From positions 1-22,837 of the forward strand of contig CAZVWW010000026.1 of the NCBI GenBank assembly GCA_964631265.1: a DNA stretch of 22,837 bases. The letters are read 5' to 3'. Origin of the DNA: CAZVWW01 sp964631265 (GTDB taxonomy: Bacteria; Thermotogota; Thermotogae; MWEM01). A program made the position numbers and the translations under genes. The notes beneath the pieces were generated by a model that ran no database searches, had not been told where the DNA came from, and worked only from the letters and a program-made list of their open reading frames with translations. Numbering within the stretch: the stretch's first letter is position 1; the number at the start of each line of letters is the position of its first letter. Below are positions 7,326 through 13,845 of the stretch, one piece after another.

Positions 7326-7994
7326 CTATCTTCTCAATAATTCTCCTGATATTAATTGATCTGTTATTGGTTCCAATGTCAGCCTGCCGTTCTTCAACTT
7401 GCAGATCGCTATCTCATCACTGCTGATATCCGATGAGATCGTATCTCCAATCTGTATGATGTTCGGATGAAGCGATGTTGCAAGGATAAAGGATTCTTCC
7501 GGATCGTTCTTCCCGATCCTCAGATTGCCCTTCACCTCACCCAAAACAATCAGATTGCCGTAAATCGTGACCTCGGCCCCTTTATTGACATTCCCTATCA
7601 GCAGTGCATCCCCTTCGTATTCAAATAACTGGCCTGATCTCACGGTCATTCTAAAGATCTTCAACCGCTTGGTGACCGGGGCTTCCTCTTTCGGGCTTTC
7701 CTTTTTTTCAGATAAATCGGTAATATTCATCTGCCGGTTGAGTTTTCTTTCCGGTTTCACAAACAGCAGTGATTTCAGTGTTATCTGCCGTTCGTTTATT
7801 TTGTCTAAGATAAACGGAATAAAATCCGACTGTTCCATCCCGGCCTCAAAATAAACGGAAAGCTGCGTTCCTTCCTCAAAGAAGGTAATCATCTTATCGA
7901 TTTTCCCATCGATCTCTGAGATCAGCTCATCTTTTGTGGTATTTTTATCTATCCAAAGGGTCAAATCCTGTCCATCAAATCTAAAATCAAGCAT
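7326..7994 (-). CDS. minC: Septum site-determining protein MinC
   Basis: The 222-residue protein has the two MinC domains. The N-terminal alpha/beta domain (about 1-80) in this family blocks FtsZ assembly. A charged linker (about 81-112) is followed by the C-terminal beta-helix domain with the MinD-contact motif RSGQ (119-122) and the repeats GDALLIGNVNKGAEVTIYGN and LIVLGEVKGN. MinC is recruited by MinD to the membrane and restricts Z-ring formation away from mid-cell. No minD or minE lies in the window, so partners must be elsewhere. The ATG has a good AGAGGTG ribosome site. It is the first gene of the operon running through the three M42 genes to comEC, with its own promoter just upstream. 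Confidence 0.93.
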   Translation of the reverse strand: MLDFRFDGQDLTLWIDKNTTKDELISEIDGKIDKMITFFEEGTQLSVYFEAGMEQSDFIPFILDKINERQITLKSLLFVKPERKLNRQMNITDLSEKKESPKEEAPVTKRLKIFRMTVRSGQLFEYEGDALLIGNVNKGAEVTIYGNLIVLGEVKGNLRIGKNDPEESFILATSLHPNIIQIGDTISSDISSDEIAICKLKNGRLTLEPITDQLISGELLRR

Positions 7995-8024
7995 TCAAAC
8001 ACCTCTTGAAGAATTGTCATTAGG

Positions 8025-8033
8025 ATTATATCA
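8025..8033 (-). promoter_or_regulatory. Extended -10 promoter for the minC operon
   Basis: On the minus strand the sequence TGATATAAT gives a consensus -10 hexamer with an extended TG, about 30 bases before the minC ATG. The -35 region falls in the end of fhs and is a poor match. The same nine bases precede pepQ and gatA, which strengthens the call. Confidence 0.6.
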
Positions 8034-8042
8034 TAATCGCAA

Positions 8043-9704
8043 TCAGAAAAGGCCCCGGATCTCCCCGTTTTTATCAATATCAATATCCATGGCAGAAGGA
8101 TGTTTCGGCAACCCCGGCATTGTCATGATATCACCGGCATAAACCACCAGAAAACCCGCTCCCGCTGATACGGTGCAATCCTTGACGGTAAAGGTATACC
8201 CGCCCGGTGCGCCAATCTTTTTTGGATCGTCTGAAATCGAAGCCTGCGTCTTGGCAATAATCACCGGGAGGTGGGCGTATTCCTTTCCGTACATCCTGAT
8301 ATGTTTTCTTGCCTCACTCGTATAGTCCACTTTACCGGCCCGATAGACCTTTTTGGCAACCTTTTCGATCTTTTCCTCTATGCTGTCATCCCAGTCGTAT
8401 AACCTGACCGGTTCATTTTTTACTGCTGTTGCCCGGAGTACTTCTTCTGCCAGTTCGATGCCGCCTTCTCCGCCTTTTTCCCAGACCTCGCTGAGGGCTA
8501 CTTTTGCCCCCATCGACTCAACCGTCTTCATGACCTGTTGAATCTCTTTCTCAGTATCCGTGGGAAACCTGTTCAAGGCAACAACAACCGGCATATTGTA
8601 CTGCTTGAGATTCTCGATGTGAACCTTCAGGTTTGAGATGCCTTTTTCAAGTTTTTCCAGGTCTTCAGTGTCGAGCTCCTTCTTTTTGGCGCCTCCATGC
8701 ATCTTCAAGGCTCTTATTGTCGCGACCAGAACGGTTGCATCCGGCCAGAAATCCCCGGTTTTGGTGACAACATCGAGGAATTTCTCGGCACCCAGATCGG
8801 CAGCAAAGCCGGCCTCTGTAACGGTGTAGTCGGAGAGTTTCATGGCAAGTTTGGTTGCAATGATCGAATTGGTCCCGTGTGCAATGTTCGCGAAAGGCCC
8901 CCCGTGAACGATGGCGGGAGTATGTTCAAGTGTTTGAACCAGGTTGGGATTAATGGCCTGTTTCATAAGAGCGGCCATGGCCCCGCTTGCCTTTAAGTCA
9001 TCGGCCGTAATAAATTTCCGGTCCGCGCTTCTCCCGAGGATAATCTTTGAAAAGCGTTCCTTCAAATCCTCCAGGTCCTTTGACAGACAGAGTATCGCCA
9101 TTACCTCCGACGCCACGCTGATGATGAATTTGTCCTCTCTCGGCTGCCCGTTTGAAAGCCCGCCGAGTGCCACAACGATACTCCGCAAAGCCCGGTCGTT
9201 CATATCCATGACCCGGGGCCAATAGATGGTGCTGGCCCGGAAGTCTTTCTCGTTGCCCGCCTTGATATGCGCATCGATCATTGCCGAGAGGAGGTTGTGG
9301 GCTGTTGTAACGGCATGGATATCCCCGGTGAAGTGGAGGTTGATATCCTCCATGGGAACAACCTGGGAATATCCCCCGCCGGCAGCACCGCCTTTTACAC
9401 CAAAAACAGGGCCCAGTGAGGGTTCTCTGAGTGTTACGGTTGATTTCTTTCCCAGTTTATTCAAGGCCTGAGAAAGCCCGATGCTCGTGGTGGTCTTACC
9501 CTCTCCCGCAGGCGTCGGTGTGATGGCCGTGACCAGAATCAGTTTGCCGTCTTTCCGGTCTTTGTATCTGTTTAAAAGTGTTGCCGGAATCTTTGCTATG
9601 TAATGGCCGTAGGGCACCAGCTCATCTTCAATACCGAGGTCTTTCCCGATTTCAACGATCCGCTTCATGTCACATGATTGAGCAATTTCAATATCCGTCT
9701 TCAC
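8043..9704 (-). CDS. fhs: Formate-tetrahydrofolate ligase
   Basis: Fhs joins formate to tetrahydrofolate with ATP to give 10-formyl-THF, the entry of formate into one-carbon metabolism. The 553-residue length matches the family. Visible motifs are the P-loop-like TPTPAGEGKTTTSIGLSQAL, then LREPSLGPVFGVKGGAAGGG, FTGDIHAVTTAHNL, and a C-terminal MTMPGLPKHPSA segment, all characteristic of monofunctional bacterial synthetases. The start is the GTG at 9704, with GGAGGTG five bases upstream; the open frame runs further up, but that part crosses the terminator hairpin and has no family similarity. It follows nusB in the same direction, separated by a hairpin and T-run, so it may be expressed by read-through or control at that leader. 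Confidence 0.95.
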   Translation of the reverse strand: MKTDIEIAQSCDMKRIVEIGKDLGIEDELVPYGHYIAKIPATLLNRYKDRKDGKLILVTAITPTPAGEGKTTTSIGLSQALNKLGKKSTVTLREPSLGPVFGVKGGAAGGGYSQVVPMEDINLHFTGDIHAVTTAHNLLSAMIDAHIKAGNEKDFRASTIYWPRVMDMNDRALRSIVVALGGLSNGQPREDKFIISVASEVMAILCLSKDLEDLKERFSKIILGRSADRKFITADDLKASGAMAALMKQAINPNLVQTLEHTPAIVHGGPFANIAHGTNSIIATKLAMKLSDYTVTEAGFAADLGAEKFLDVVTKTGDFWPDATVLVATIRALKMHGGAKKKELDTEDLEKLEKGISNLKVHIENLKQYNMPVVVALNRFPTDTEKEIQQVMKTVESMGAKVALSEVWEKGGEGGIELAEEVLRATAVKNEPVRLYDWDDSIEEKIEKVAKKVYRAGKVDYTSEARKHIRMYGKEYAHLPVIIAKTQASISDDPKKIGAPGGYTFTVKDCTVSAGAGFLVVYAGDIMTMPGLPKHPSAMDIDIDKNGEIRGLF

Positions 9705-9720
9705 AAAGACACCTCCAGAC

Positions 9721-9748
9721 AAAAAAAGACACCCGAAACAGGTGTCTT
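9721..9748 (-). terminator. Terminator-like hairpin between nusB and fhs, possible attenuator
   Basis: On the minus strand AAGACACC (plus 9741-9748) pairs with GGTGTCTT (9726-9733) across a short loop and is followed by a T-run of about seven (9721-9727). The shape is that of an intrinsic terminator, five bases after the nusB stop. Unusually, the fhs ribosome site follows at once, and its AGGTGTCTT (9706-9714) is a perfect nine-base alternative partner for the upstream arm AAGACACCT (9740-9748). Confidence 0.75.
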
Positions 9749-9753
9749 GTTGA

Positions 9754-10230
9754 TTAGAGTTTGAGTTTTTCCCTGGGGACAAGCTCTCTTGCAATTGAAT
9801 CCAGGACCCCGTTCACGAATTTCCCGCTCTTCTCCGTTCCATATTTCTTCGCCAGTTCCACTGATTCATTCAAGGTGACTTCGATTGGAACCGTCATCTG
9901 ATACAGCAGCTCATAGGTTCCCAATCTCAGTATTGTCTTGTCGACAAGGGCCAGCCTTTCCCAACTCCAGTTAAACAGATAGCGTTTAATGATCTCATCG
10001 ATTTCTCCGACCTTCTCCGAGATAGCCGCATAATATTCCTTGGCGCTGTCGATCAGGGGACCGTCATAAATATCCTCTTCTGAAAAGAGTGTCCGGATGA
10101 GATTATCGGTCCGTCCGGGGTTTTCAATCCCGGCATTCATATCCCTCGAAAAAGTGGTTTTAAAAACCACTTCCCGCATAATCCTTCTCTTCGGCCACAC
10201 CTTTTTTCCCTTATTAGAGGGGTGCTTCAT
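9754..10230 (-). CDS. nusB: Transcription antitermination factor NusB
   Basis: This 158-residue all-helical protein has the NusB C-terminal signature ALVDKTILRLGTYELLY, VPIEVTLNESVELAKKYG and SGKFVNGVLDSIA. The N-terminal RRIMREVVFKTTF matches the family's RRxxRExxxxxLY start, which supports the ATG at 10230 and a short basic extension before it. NusB with S10 (NusE) binds boxA RNA and prevents Rho termination, chiefly on rRNA operons. The ATG follows the amaP stop without a gap, and a GAGGTGA ribosome site lies inside the end of amaP. Last gene of the pepQ operon before the terminator-like hairpin. Confidence 0.95.
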   Translation of the reverse strand: MKHPSNKGKKVWPKRRIMREVVFKTTFSRDMNAGIENPGRTDNLIRTLFSEEDIYDGPLIDSAKEYYAAISEKVGEIDEIIKRYLFNWSWERLALVDKTILRLGTYELLYQMTVPIEVTLNESVELAKKYGTEKSGKFVNGVLDSIARELVPREKLKL

Positions 10231-10737
10231 TTAACTGTTCACCTCAAAGGACCGGACTTTCACAATGACCTTAACACCCATTGCATCGCCAAGACTCTGC
10301 TCGATGGTGTTTGAGATCTTTTCGTAAAGCTCTGATAGCACATCCGAAATGGAGAACGGATCGGATGTGGATATGTCAACGACTAATTCCCGTACACCGG
10401 ATAATTTTGACGGCCTCATCTTGATCTGTTTGAGCTCGACGGTGTCAAAGTTATCCAAAACCCGGTGTATTAGCGTTTTAAAGACCTCCGGAGAAACGAA
10501 AATGTTGAGATTCTCATCTTTTGAGGATTCGAAGAACTGTTCCTGTTTGAAAAATCCTATATAGACCATATAGGCTCCCGCAGCTGAGAGGGCTATCCTG
10601 ATGAAAAAGCCCCAGAAAGTATTTGCCGTGAAAACCTGTAGAAACGCGGCATTAATCGAAGCAAACCACAGTCCGCCCACAAAGGCCAGCAACGGGATTC
10701 CCAGTATTCTGAACAGTCTTCCTATCTTCCATCCCAT
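10231..10737 (-). CDS. amaP: AmaP-like membrane anchor for Asp23
   Basis: The 168-residue protein has two membrane helices (about residues 12-34 and 42-62) followed by a soluble alpha/beta domain. It closely fits the alkaline-shock membrane anchor family, which tethers Asp23 to the membrane in Gram-positive bacteria. The soluble part (NIFVSPEVFKTLIHRVL, RELVVDISTS, VKVIVKVRSF) itself resembles the Asp23/DUF322 fold. Its ATG overlaps the asp23 stop by one base (TAATG), so the two are translationally coupled. Likely role: membrane and envelope stress homeostasis. Confidence 0.8.
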   Translation of the reverse strand: MGWKIGRLFRILGIPLLAFVGGLWFASINAAFLQVFTANTFWGFFIRIALSAAGAYMVYIGFFKQEQFFESSKDENLNIFVSPEVFKTLIHRVLDNFDTVELKQIKMRPSKLSGVRELVVDISTSDPFSISDVLSELYEKISNTIEQSLGDAMGVKVIVKVRSFEVNS

Positions 10738-11171
10738 TATCTCTCTCCATTCCTCTCATTCATGGACTCATCGATGCTTAAATCATCATCCGGAACCTCC
10801 GCCTCTTCGGCACTTGGCGGAATCTCGACATCAAGAATATTAACAGAAACCTTCTCAACGTCGATAAGACCGGTCATTCCTTCAACTTCATCTTTGATCG
10901 TCTTCTGAACAGTTTCAGCAACCTCTTTGACACTCTTTGTCAAGTACACCTTGATATTCACCGTTACAGACACGACATTTTCCCCGCTTCGTCTTTCTAT
11001 GGAGATAGCCTTCTTTGAATTCTTGGAATCATAAACGATCTCTTCTATCTTGCCTAAAGCAACATTTACCAGATCATAAATAACAGAATCCGATACTTCA
11101 ACAACACCGTATTGCGTCTCACCCTGATTATCCTTCATTGCCTTTAAATCTCTATCATTTGCCTCTTCCAA
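10737..11171 (-). CDS. asp23: Asp23/Gls24 family envelope stress protein
   Basis: This 144-residue protein has the Asp23/Gls24 (DUF322) pattern: GVVEVSDSVIYDLVNVALGKIEEI, then VVSVTVNIKVYLTKSVKEVAETVQKTI and VEKVSVNILDV. A low-complexity acidic tail from about residue 115 is not part of the domain. The start is TTG at 11171, with an excellent GGAGGTG ribosome site seven bases upstream. Members of this family form abundant membrane-associated assemblies held by AmaP, encoded next in the operon. The efp-asp23-nusB order is common in Bacillota and, as I recall, also in Thermotoga. Confidence 0.88.
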   Translation of the reverse strand: MEEANDRDLKAMKDNQGETQYGVVEVSDSVIYDLVNVALGKIEEIVYDSKNSKKAISIERRSGENVVSVTVNIKVYLTKSVKEVAETVQKTIKDEVEGMTGLIDVEKVSVNILDVEIPPSAEEAEVPDDDLSIDESMNERNGER

Positions 11172-11202
11172 TGAGGTTCACCTCCTGTAAAAATAAGTTT
11201 TT

Positions 11203-11760
11203 CTAAGCTCTTTCAATGTATTCTCCCGTTCGGGTGTCGATTCTCAGTTTCTCGCCAACCCCGATAAACATGGGAACATTCACTTTCAAACCTGTCTCCA
11301 TCAGTGCCGGCTTCCCGCCGCTTGAAACGGTATCACCCTTAAAGTTGGGATCGGTCTCACGGACTTCCAATACAACGGAATTTGGCAACCTCACACCGAT
11401 CGGCTTGTCTTCATGAAACATGAGACTGACCTGCATGTTGTCCTTGAGATAGACGACATCGTCACCAAGCGCTTCCTCTTCGATCGGAAACTGTTCAAAT
11501 GTCTCCGTATCCATGAAATAATAATGGGTTCCGTCTTTGTAGAGGAACTCGGCTTCTTTAAAATTCAAATCAGCCTCTTCAACCTTTTCACCGCTGTTGA
11601 ATGAGATCTCTTTCGTATAACCGGTGAGGATATTCTTCAACTTTGTTCTGATAATCCCGCTACCCCGGCCGGTAAAGTGTTTGTTCATATCGGTCACACG
11701 AAATAAGTCCCCTTCTATTTGCAAAACCATTCCCTTTTTCAAACCACCTACGTCAATCAA
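11203..11760 (-). CDS. efp: Translation elongation factor P, Arg32 type
   Basis: EF-P binds between the ribosomal P and E sites and relieves stalling at polyproline. The 185 residues cover all three beta-barrel domains, with the standard KLKNILTG, FMDTETFEQ, NSVVLEVRETDP, FKGDT, KPALMETGLKVNVPMFI and IDTRTGEYIERA blocks. The tip of the domain I loop reads HFTGRGSGI with Arg at position 32, where E. coli and B. subtilis proteins carry a modified Lys (PGKG). The start is TTG at 11760, five bases after GGAGGTG. It lies 60 bases downstream of pepQ, with no terminator between them. Confidence 0.95.
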   Translation of the reverse strand: MIDVGGLKKGMVLQIEGDLFRVTDMNKHFTGRGSGIIRTKLKNILTGYTKEISFNSGEKVEEADLNFKEAEFLYKDGTHYYFMDTETFEQFPIEEEALGDDVVYLKDNMQVSLMFHEDKPIGVRLPNSVVLEVRETDPNFKGDTVSSGGKPALMETGLKVNVPMFIGVGEKLRIDTRTGEYIERA

Positions 11761-11820
11761 TTGAACACCTCCTGGAAATATGAAAACCCGAATACTCCAT
11801 TGACGTCTTAAATGAACGCT

Positions 11821-12912
11821 CTATTTTATGACGATCATTTCCTTTTCCATGTTTGTAAGCACTTCGTTTGAATCCTCTTTGATGTAGATATCGTCCTCTA
11901 TTCTCACACCAAACTGACCGGGGATATAGATGCCGGGCTCTATTGTCACAACGGCACCGACGGGGAGCAGATCGTTGTTTCTCTGTGAAACGGCAGGTTC
12001 CTCATGGACATCCAGACCGAGACCGTGTCCCAACCCATGCTGAAAGTACTCGCCATATCCGGCCTCTTTGATCATATCTCTGGCAATGCTGTCAACTTCC
12101 TTACCTGTTTTCCCCGCATTTGCTGCCTTCTCAGCCTTAATTTGTGCCTGCAGGACCGTGTTGTAGACCTTTTTCATCTCAGCGGTCGGTTCCCCGACCG
12201 CTATGGTCCTCGTGATATCGGAGCAGTATCCTTCGAATTCCGCCCCGAAATCAATCACAATAAAATCCCCCTCCCGAATCTTTCTGTCTGAAGGGGCGGC
12301 ATGTGGTAGCGCTCCATTCTCCCCGGAACCCATTATTGTGTCAAAAGCCGGTTTTCTCGCACCGTTTCGTACCATGTAAAATTCCAATATGGCCGCCAGC
12401 TCCCGCTCGGTTTTACCGGGTTTGATATCCTTGAACAACTGGCGAAGGGATTTGATGGCAATCTCCTCTGCCTTCCTTATCTTGGAAGCTTCCGTCTCGG
12501 ATTTACTCATTCGTATCTCTTTAATCAGATCATCAGCTTCCACAAACTGCTTGTCATGCCCGAGCTTATCCTTGAGATCGTTAAACGCATGAACCGTTGT
12601 TGTCTTGCTTTCAAAACCAATAATCTGGTATTGGCCGAGGAGTTCACGGAGGATGCTGTCCGCATTCTCACGATTATACCTGACGAGTTCCAGCGGTGAC
12701 TCGCGCTTGATCTGCTCCCAGTATCTCGAATCCGAACAGATGACCTGTCTGTCTTTTGAGATAACGACATAGGCAAACGAACCGGAAAAGCCGCTCAAAT
12801 AACGCGGATTCTTTGATGAATACTCAAAGGTGTAAGAAAGCAGAACCTCTATCTTCTCCTGTTCCATCTTCTTTAAAACTTTTTCAACTCTTGATCGAAT
12901 TTCCTCATGCAT
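11821..12912 (-). CDS. pepQ: Xaa-Pro aminopeptidase/dipeptidase (M24B)
   Basis: The 363-residue enzyme has an N-terminal creatinase-like domain (about 1-130) and a C-terminal pita-bread metallopeptidase domain. All five di-metal ligands are visible: Asp221 and Asp232 (VIDFGAEFEGYCSDITRT), His296 (HGLGHGLGLDVHEEP), Glu325 (IEPGIY) and Glu339 (VRIEDD). It removes residues before proline from peptides. The ATG at 12912 is chosen because GGGGGAAGG lies directly upstream; an in-frame ATG nine codons earlier would translate through that ribosome site. First gene of the efp-asp23-amaP-nusB operon; the pepQ-efp pairing is widespread in bacteria and fits proline-related roles of both. Confidence 0.92.
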   Translation of the reverse strand: MHEEIRSRVEKVLKKMEQEKIEVLLSYTFEYSSKNPRYLSGFSGSFAYVVISKDRQVICSDSRYWEQIKRESPLELVRYNRENADSILRELLGQYQIIGFESKTTTVHAFNDLKDKLGHDKQFVEADDLIKEIRMSKSETEASKIRKAEEIAIKSLRQLFKDIKPGKTERELAAILEFYMVRNGARKPAFDTIMGSGENGALPHAAPSDRKIREGDFIVIDFGAEFEGYCSDITRTIAVGEPTAEMKKVYNTVLQAQIKAEKAANAGKTGKEVDSIARDMIKEAGYGEYFQHGLGHGLGLDVHEEPAVSQRNNDLLPVGAVVTIEPGIYIPGQFGVRIEDDIYIKEDSNEVLTNMEKEMIVIK

Positions 12913-12941
12913 TGACCTTCCCCCTTTTTTATGACTCATCT

Positions 12942-12970
12942 ATTATATCACAGCCGCTTTCTCATCATAA
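12942..12970 (-). promoter_or_regulatory. Promoter for the pepQ-efp-nusB operon
   Basis: On the minus strand TGATATAAT (12942-12950) gives a consensus extended -10, with TTATGA (12965-12970) 17 bases upstream as a weak -35. It sits between the STAS stop and the pepQ ATG, about 30 bases before the start codon. Confidence 0.6.
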
Positions 12971-12972
12971 CT

Positions 12973-13296
12973 TCACAATGACGCGTTATGCACAATATTA
13001 AAAACCTTCTCCAACTGTGTGGTTTCAAAGATTCTCATCACCTGCCGGCCCGGATTCAAAAAGACTACATCATTGCCCTTACCGTAGATCTTTCTCTGGA
13101 ATCCGACCAGAACACCGAGTCCCACACTGTCAAGATACTCAACACGGGAAAGGTCAAAGGAAAAGTCCATTGCACTCTTCTCCTGAATCAGATTTGACAC
13201 CTCTTCGCGTACCTCACCGCTGTTTTGAATGTCCATCTGCTCAGGCAGTACGACCGTCACTTTTTTTTCGTTAACAGAATATGAAATATGATCCAT
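12973..13296 (-). CDS. STAS-domain anti-sigma factor antagonist
   Basis: The 107-residue single STAS domain resembles SpoIIAA/RsbV: VTVVLPEQMDIQNSGEVREEV, then FDLSRVEYLDSVGLGVLVGF, then FLNPGRQVMRIFETTQLEKVFNI. The phosphorylatable serine is Ser57 in the LDSVGLG motif. Such proteins bind anti-sigma kinases and free a sigma factor when unphosphorylated. No kinase (RsbW/SpoIIAB), phosphatase or sigma factor gene is in the window, so the partner lies elsewhere. It begins two bases after the chagasin-like gene and appears to be cotranscribed with it. Confidence 0.9.
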   Translation of the reverse strand: MDHISYSVNEKKVTVVLPEQMDIQNSGEVREEVSNLIQEKSAMDFSFDLSRVEYLDSVGLGVLVGFQRKIYGKGNDVVFLNPGRQVMRIFETTQLEKVFNIVHNASL

Positions 13297-13298
13297 CT

Positions 13299-13751
13299 TT
13301 ACCCGTCGCTTTTCGTTCTAAACTGGATGAGAACGACTCTTTTATCTTCAGTTTCCTCTTCCCAGGGTCTCAGATATTCAAGTGTGAGTTCGGTAACCCC
13401 TTCATGACCGGCCTTAAAAAGCCAGACAGATGTGCCGGAAGACCCGAGAAGCTCAGGGTTTGCAACCTCGTATCCCCGCTTCAAAAACTCGACATACCGC
13501 TTATGATACCCCTTGTCAAGAACCCATTCATAGCCGGTGGTCGCATTGGCCGGAAGCCTTATCTCAACTCTTTCGTCGGGCTCAGCGGTGATAAAAACCG
13601 TTTTGCCCGGTTGCCAGTAAACCGTCTGAGTCGCCTCATCACCGATCCTGTAAGCAATATCCATACCGTCTTCTCCCGTCTTCTGTGTAATCGAAAACGC
13701 CGATAAAGCCACAAAAACCGTTAGACATAATAATACAAAACCTCTCTTCAT
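13299..13751 (-). CDS. Secreted chagasin-like (I42) protease inhibitor
   Basis: The 150-residue protein starts with a Sec signal peptide (MKRG, then a hydrophobic run to about residue 20, no lipobox Cys). The mature part carries the three inhibitory loops of the chagasin/I42 family: NATTGYEW (usual NPTTGY), a Gly/Ser-rich loop LLGSSGTSVW in place of GxGG, and LRPWEEE (usual RPW). Members block papain-like cysteine proteases by inserting these loops into the active-site cleft. The ATG at 13751 is chosen because it sits at the signal peptide with AAGGGTGAG upstream; the frame is open 17 codons further. No cysteine protease gene is nearby. Family membership is clear; inhibitory activity is inferred. 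Confidence 0.85.
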   Translation of the reverse strand: MKRGFVLLCLTVFVALSAFSITQKTGEDGMDIAYRIGDEATQTVYWQPGKTVFITAEPDERVEIRLPANATTGYEWVLDKGYHKRYVEFLKRGYEVANPELLGSSGTSVWLFKAGHEGVTELTLEYLRPWEEETEDKRVVLIQFRTKSDG

Positions 13752-13790
13752 AAAACTCACCCTTTCCTTTTGTTTTCTTTTCACACCCCT

Positions 13791-13796
13791 ATTATA
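13791..13796 (-). promoter_or_regulatory. -10 box for the chagasin-STAS operon
   Basis: A consensus TATAAT on the minus strand lies about 40 bases before the chagasin-like ATG. No good -35 is seen. It is 15 bases from the oppositely directed gatA -10 box, so the two promoters form a compact divergent pair whose polymerase footprints would overlap. Confidence 0.5.
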
Positions 13797-13808
13797 CAAC
13801 AAAGACTG

Positions 13809-13817
13809 TGATATAAT
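13809..13817 (+). promoter_or_regulatory. Extended -10 promoter for gatA-gatB
   Basis: TGATATAAT on the plus strand ends 28 bases before the gatA TTG. It is identical over nine bases to the minC and pepQ promoters. The -35 region is poor, in keeping with an extended -10 promoter. Confidence 0.6.
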
Positions 13818-13845
13818 TTCACGATTCGAAAATGGGGGAAAACAG

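Noticed and set aside
9705..9794. N-terminal extension of fhs by 30 codons
   Set aside because: The frame is open, but it runs back through the terminator hairpin and into nusB, has no Fhs similarity, and GTG 9704 has an ideal ribosome site.
13752..13845. gatC-like reading frame upstream of gatA
   Set aside because: The interval is under 100 bases, filled by two divergent promoters and ribosome sites, and has no frame resembling GatC.
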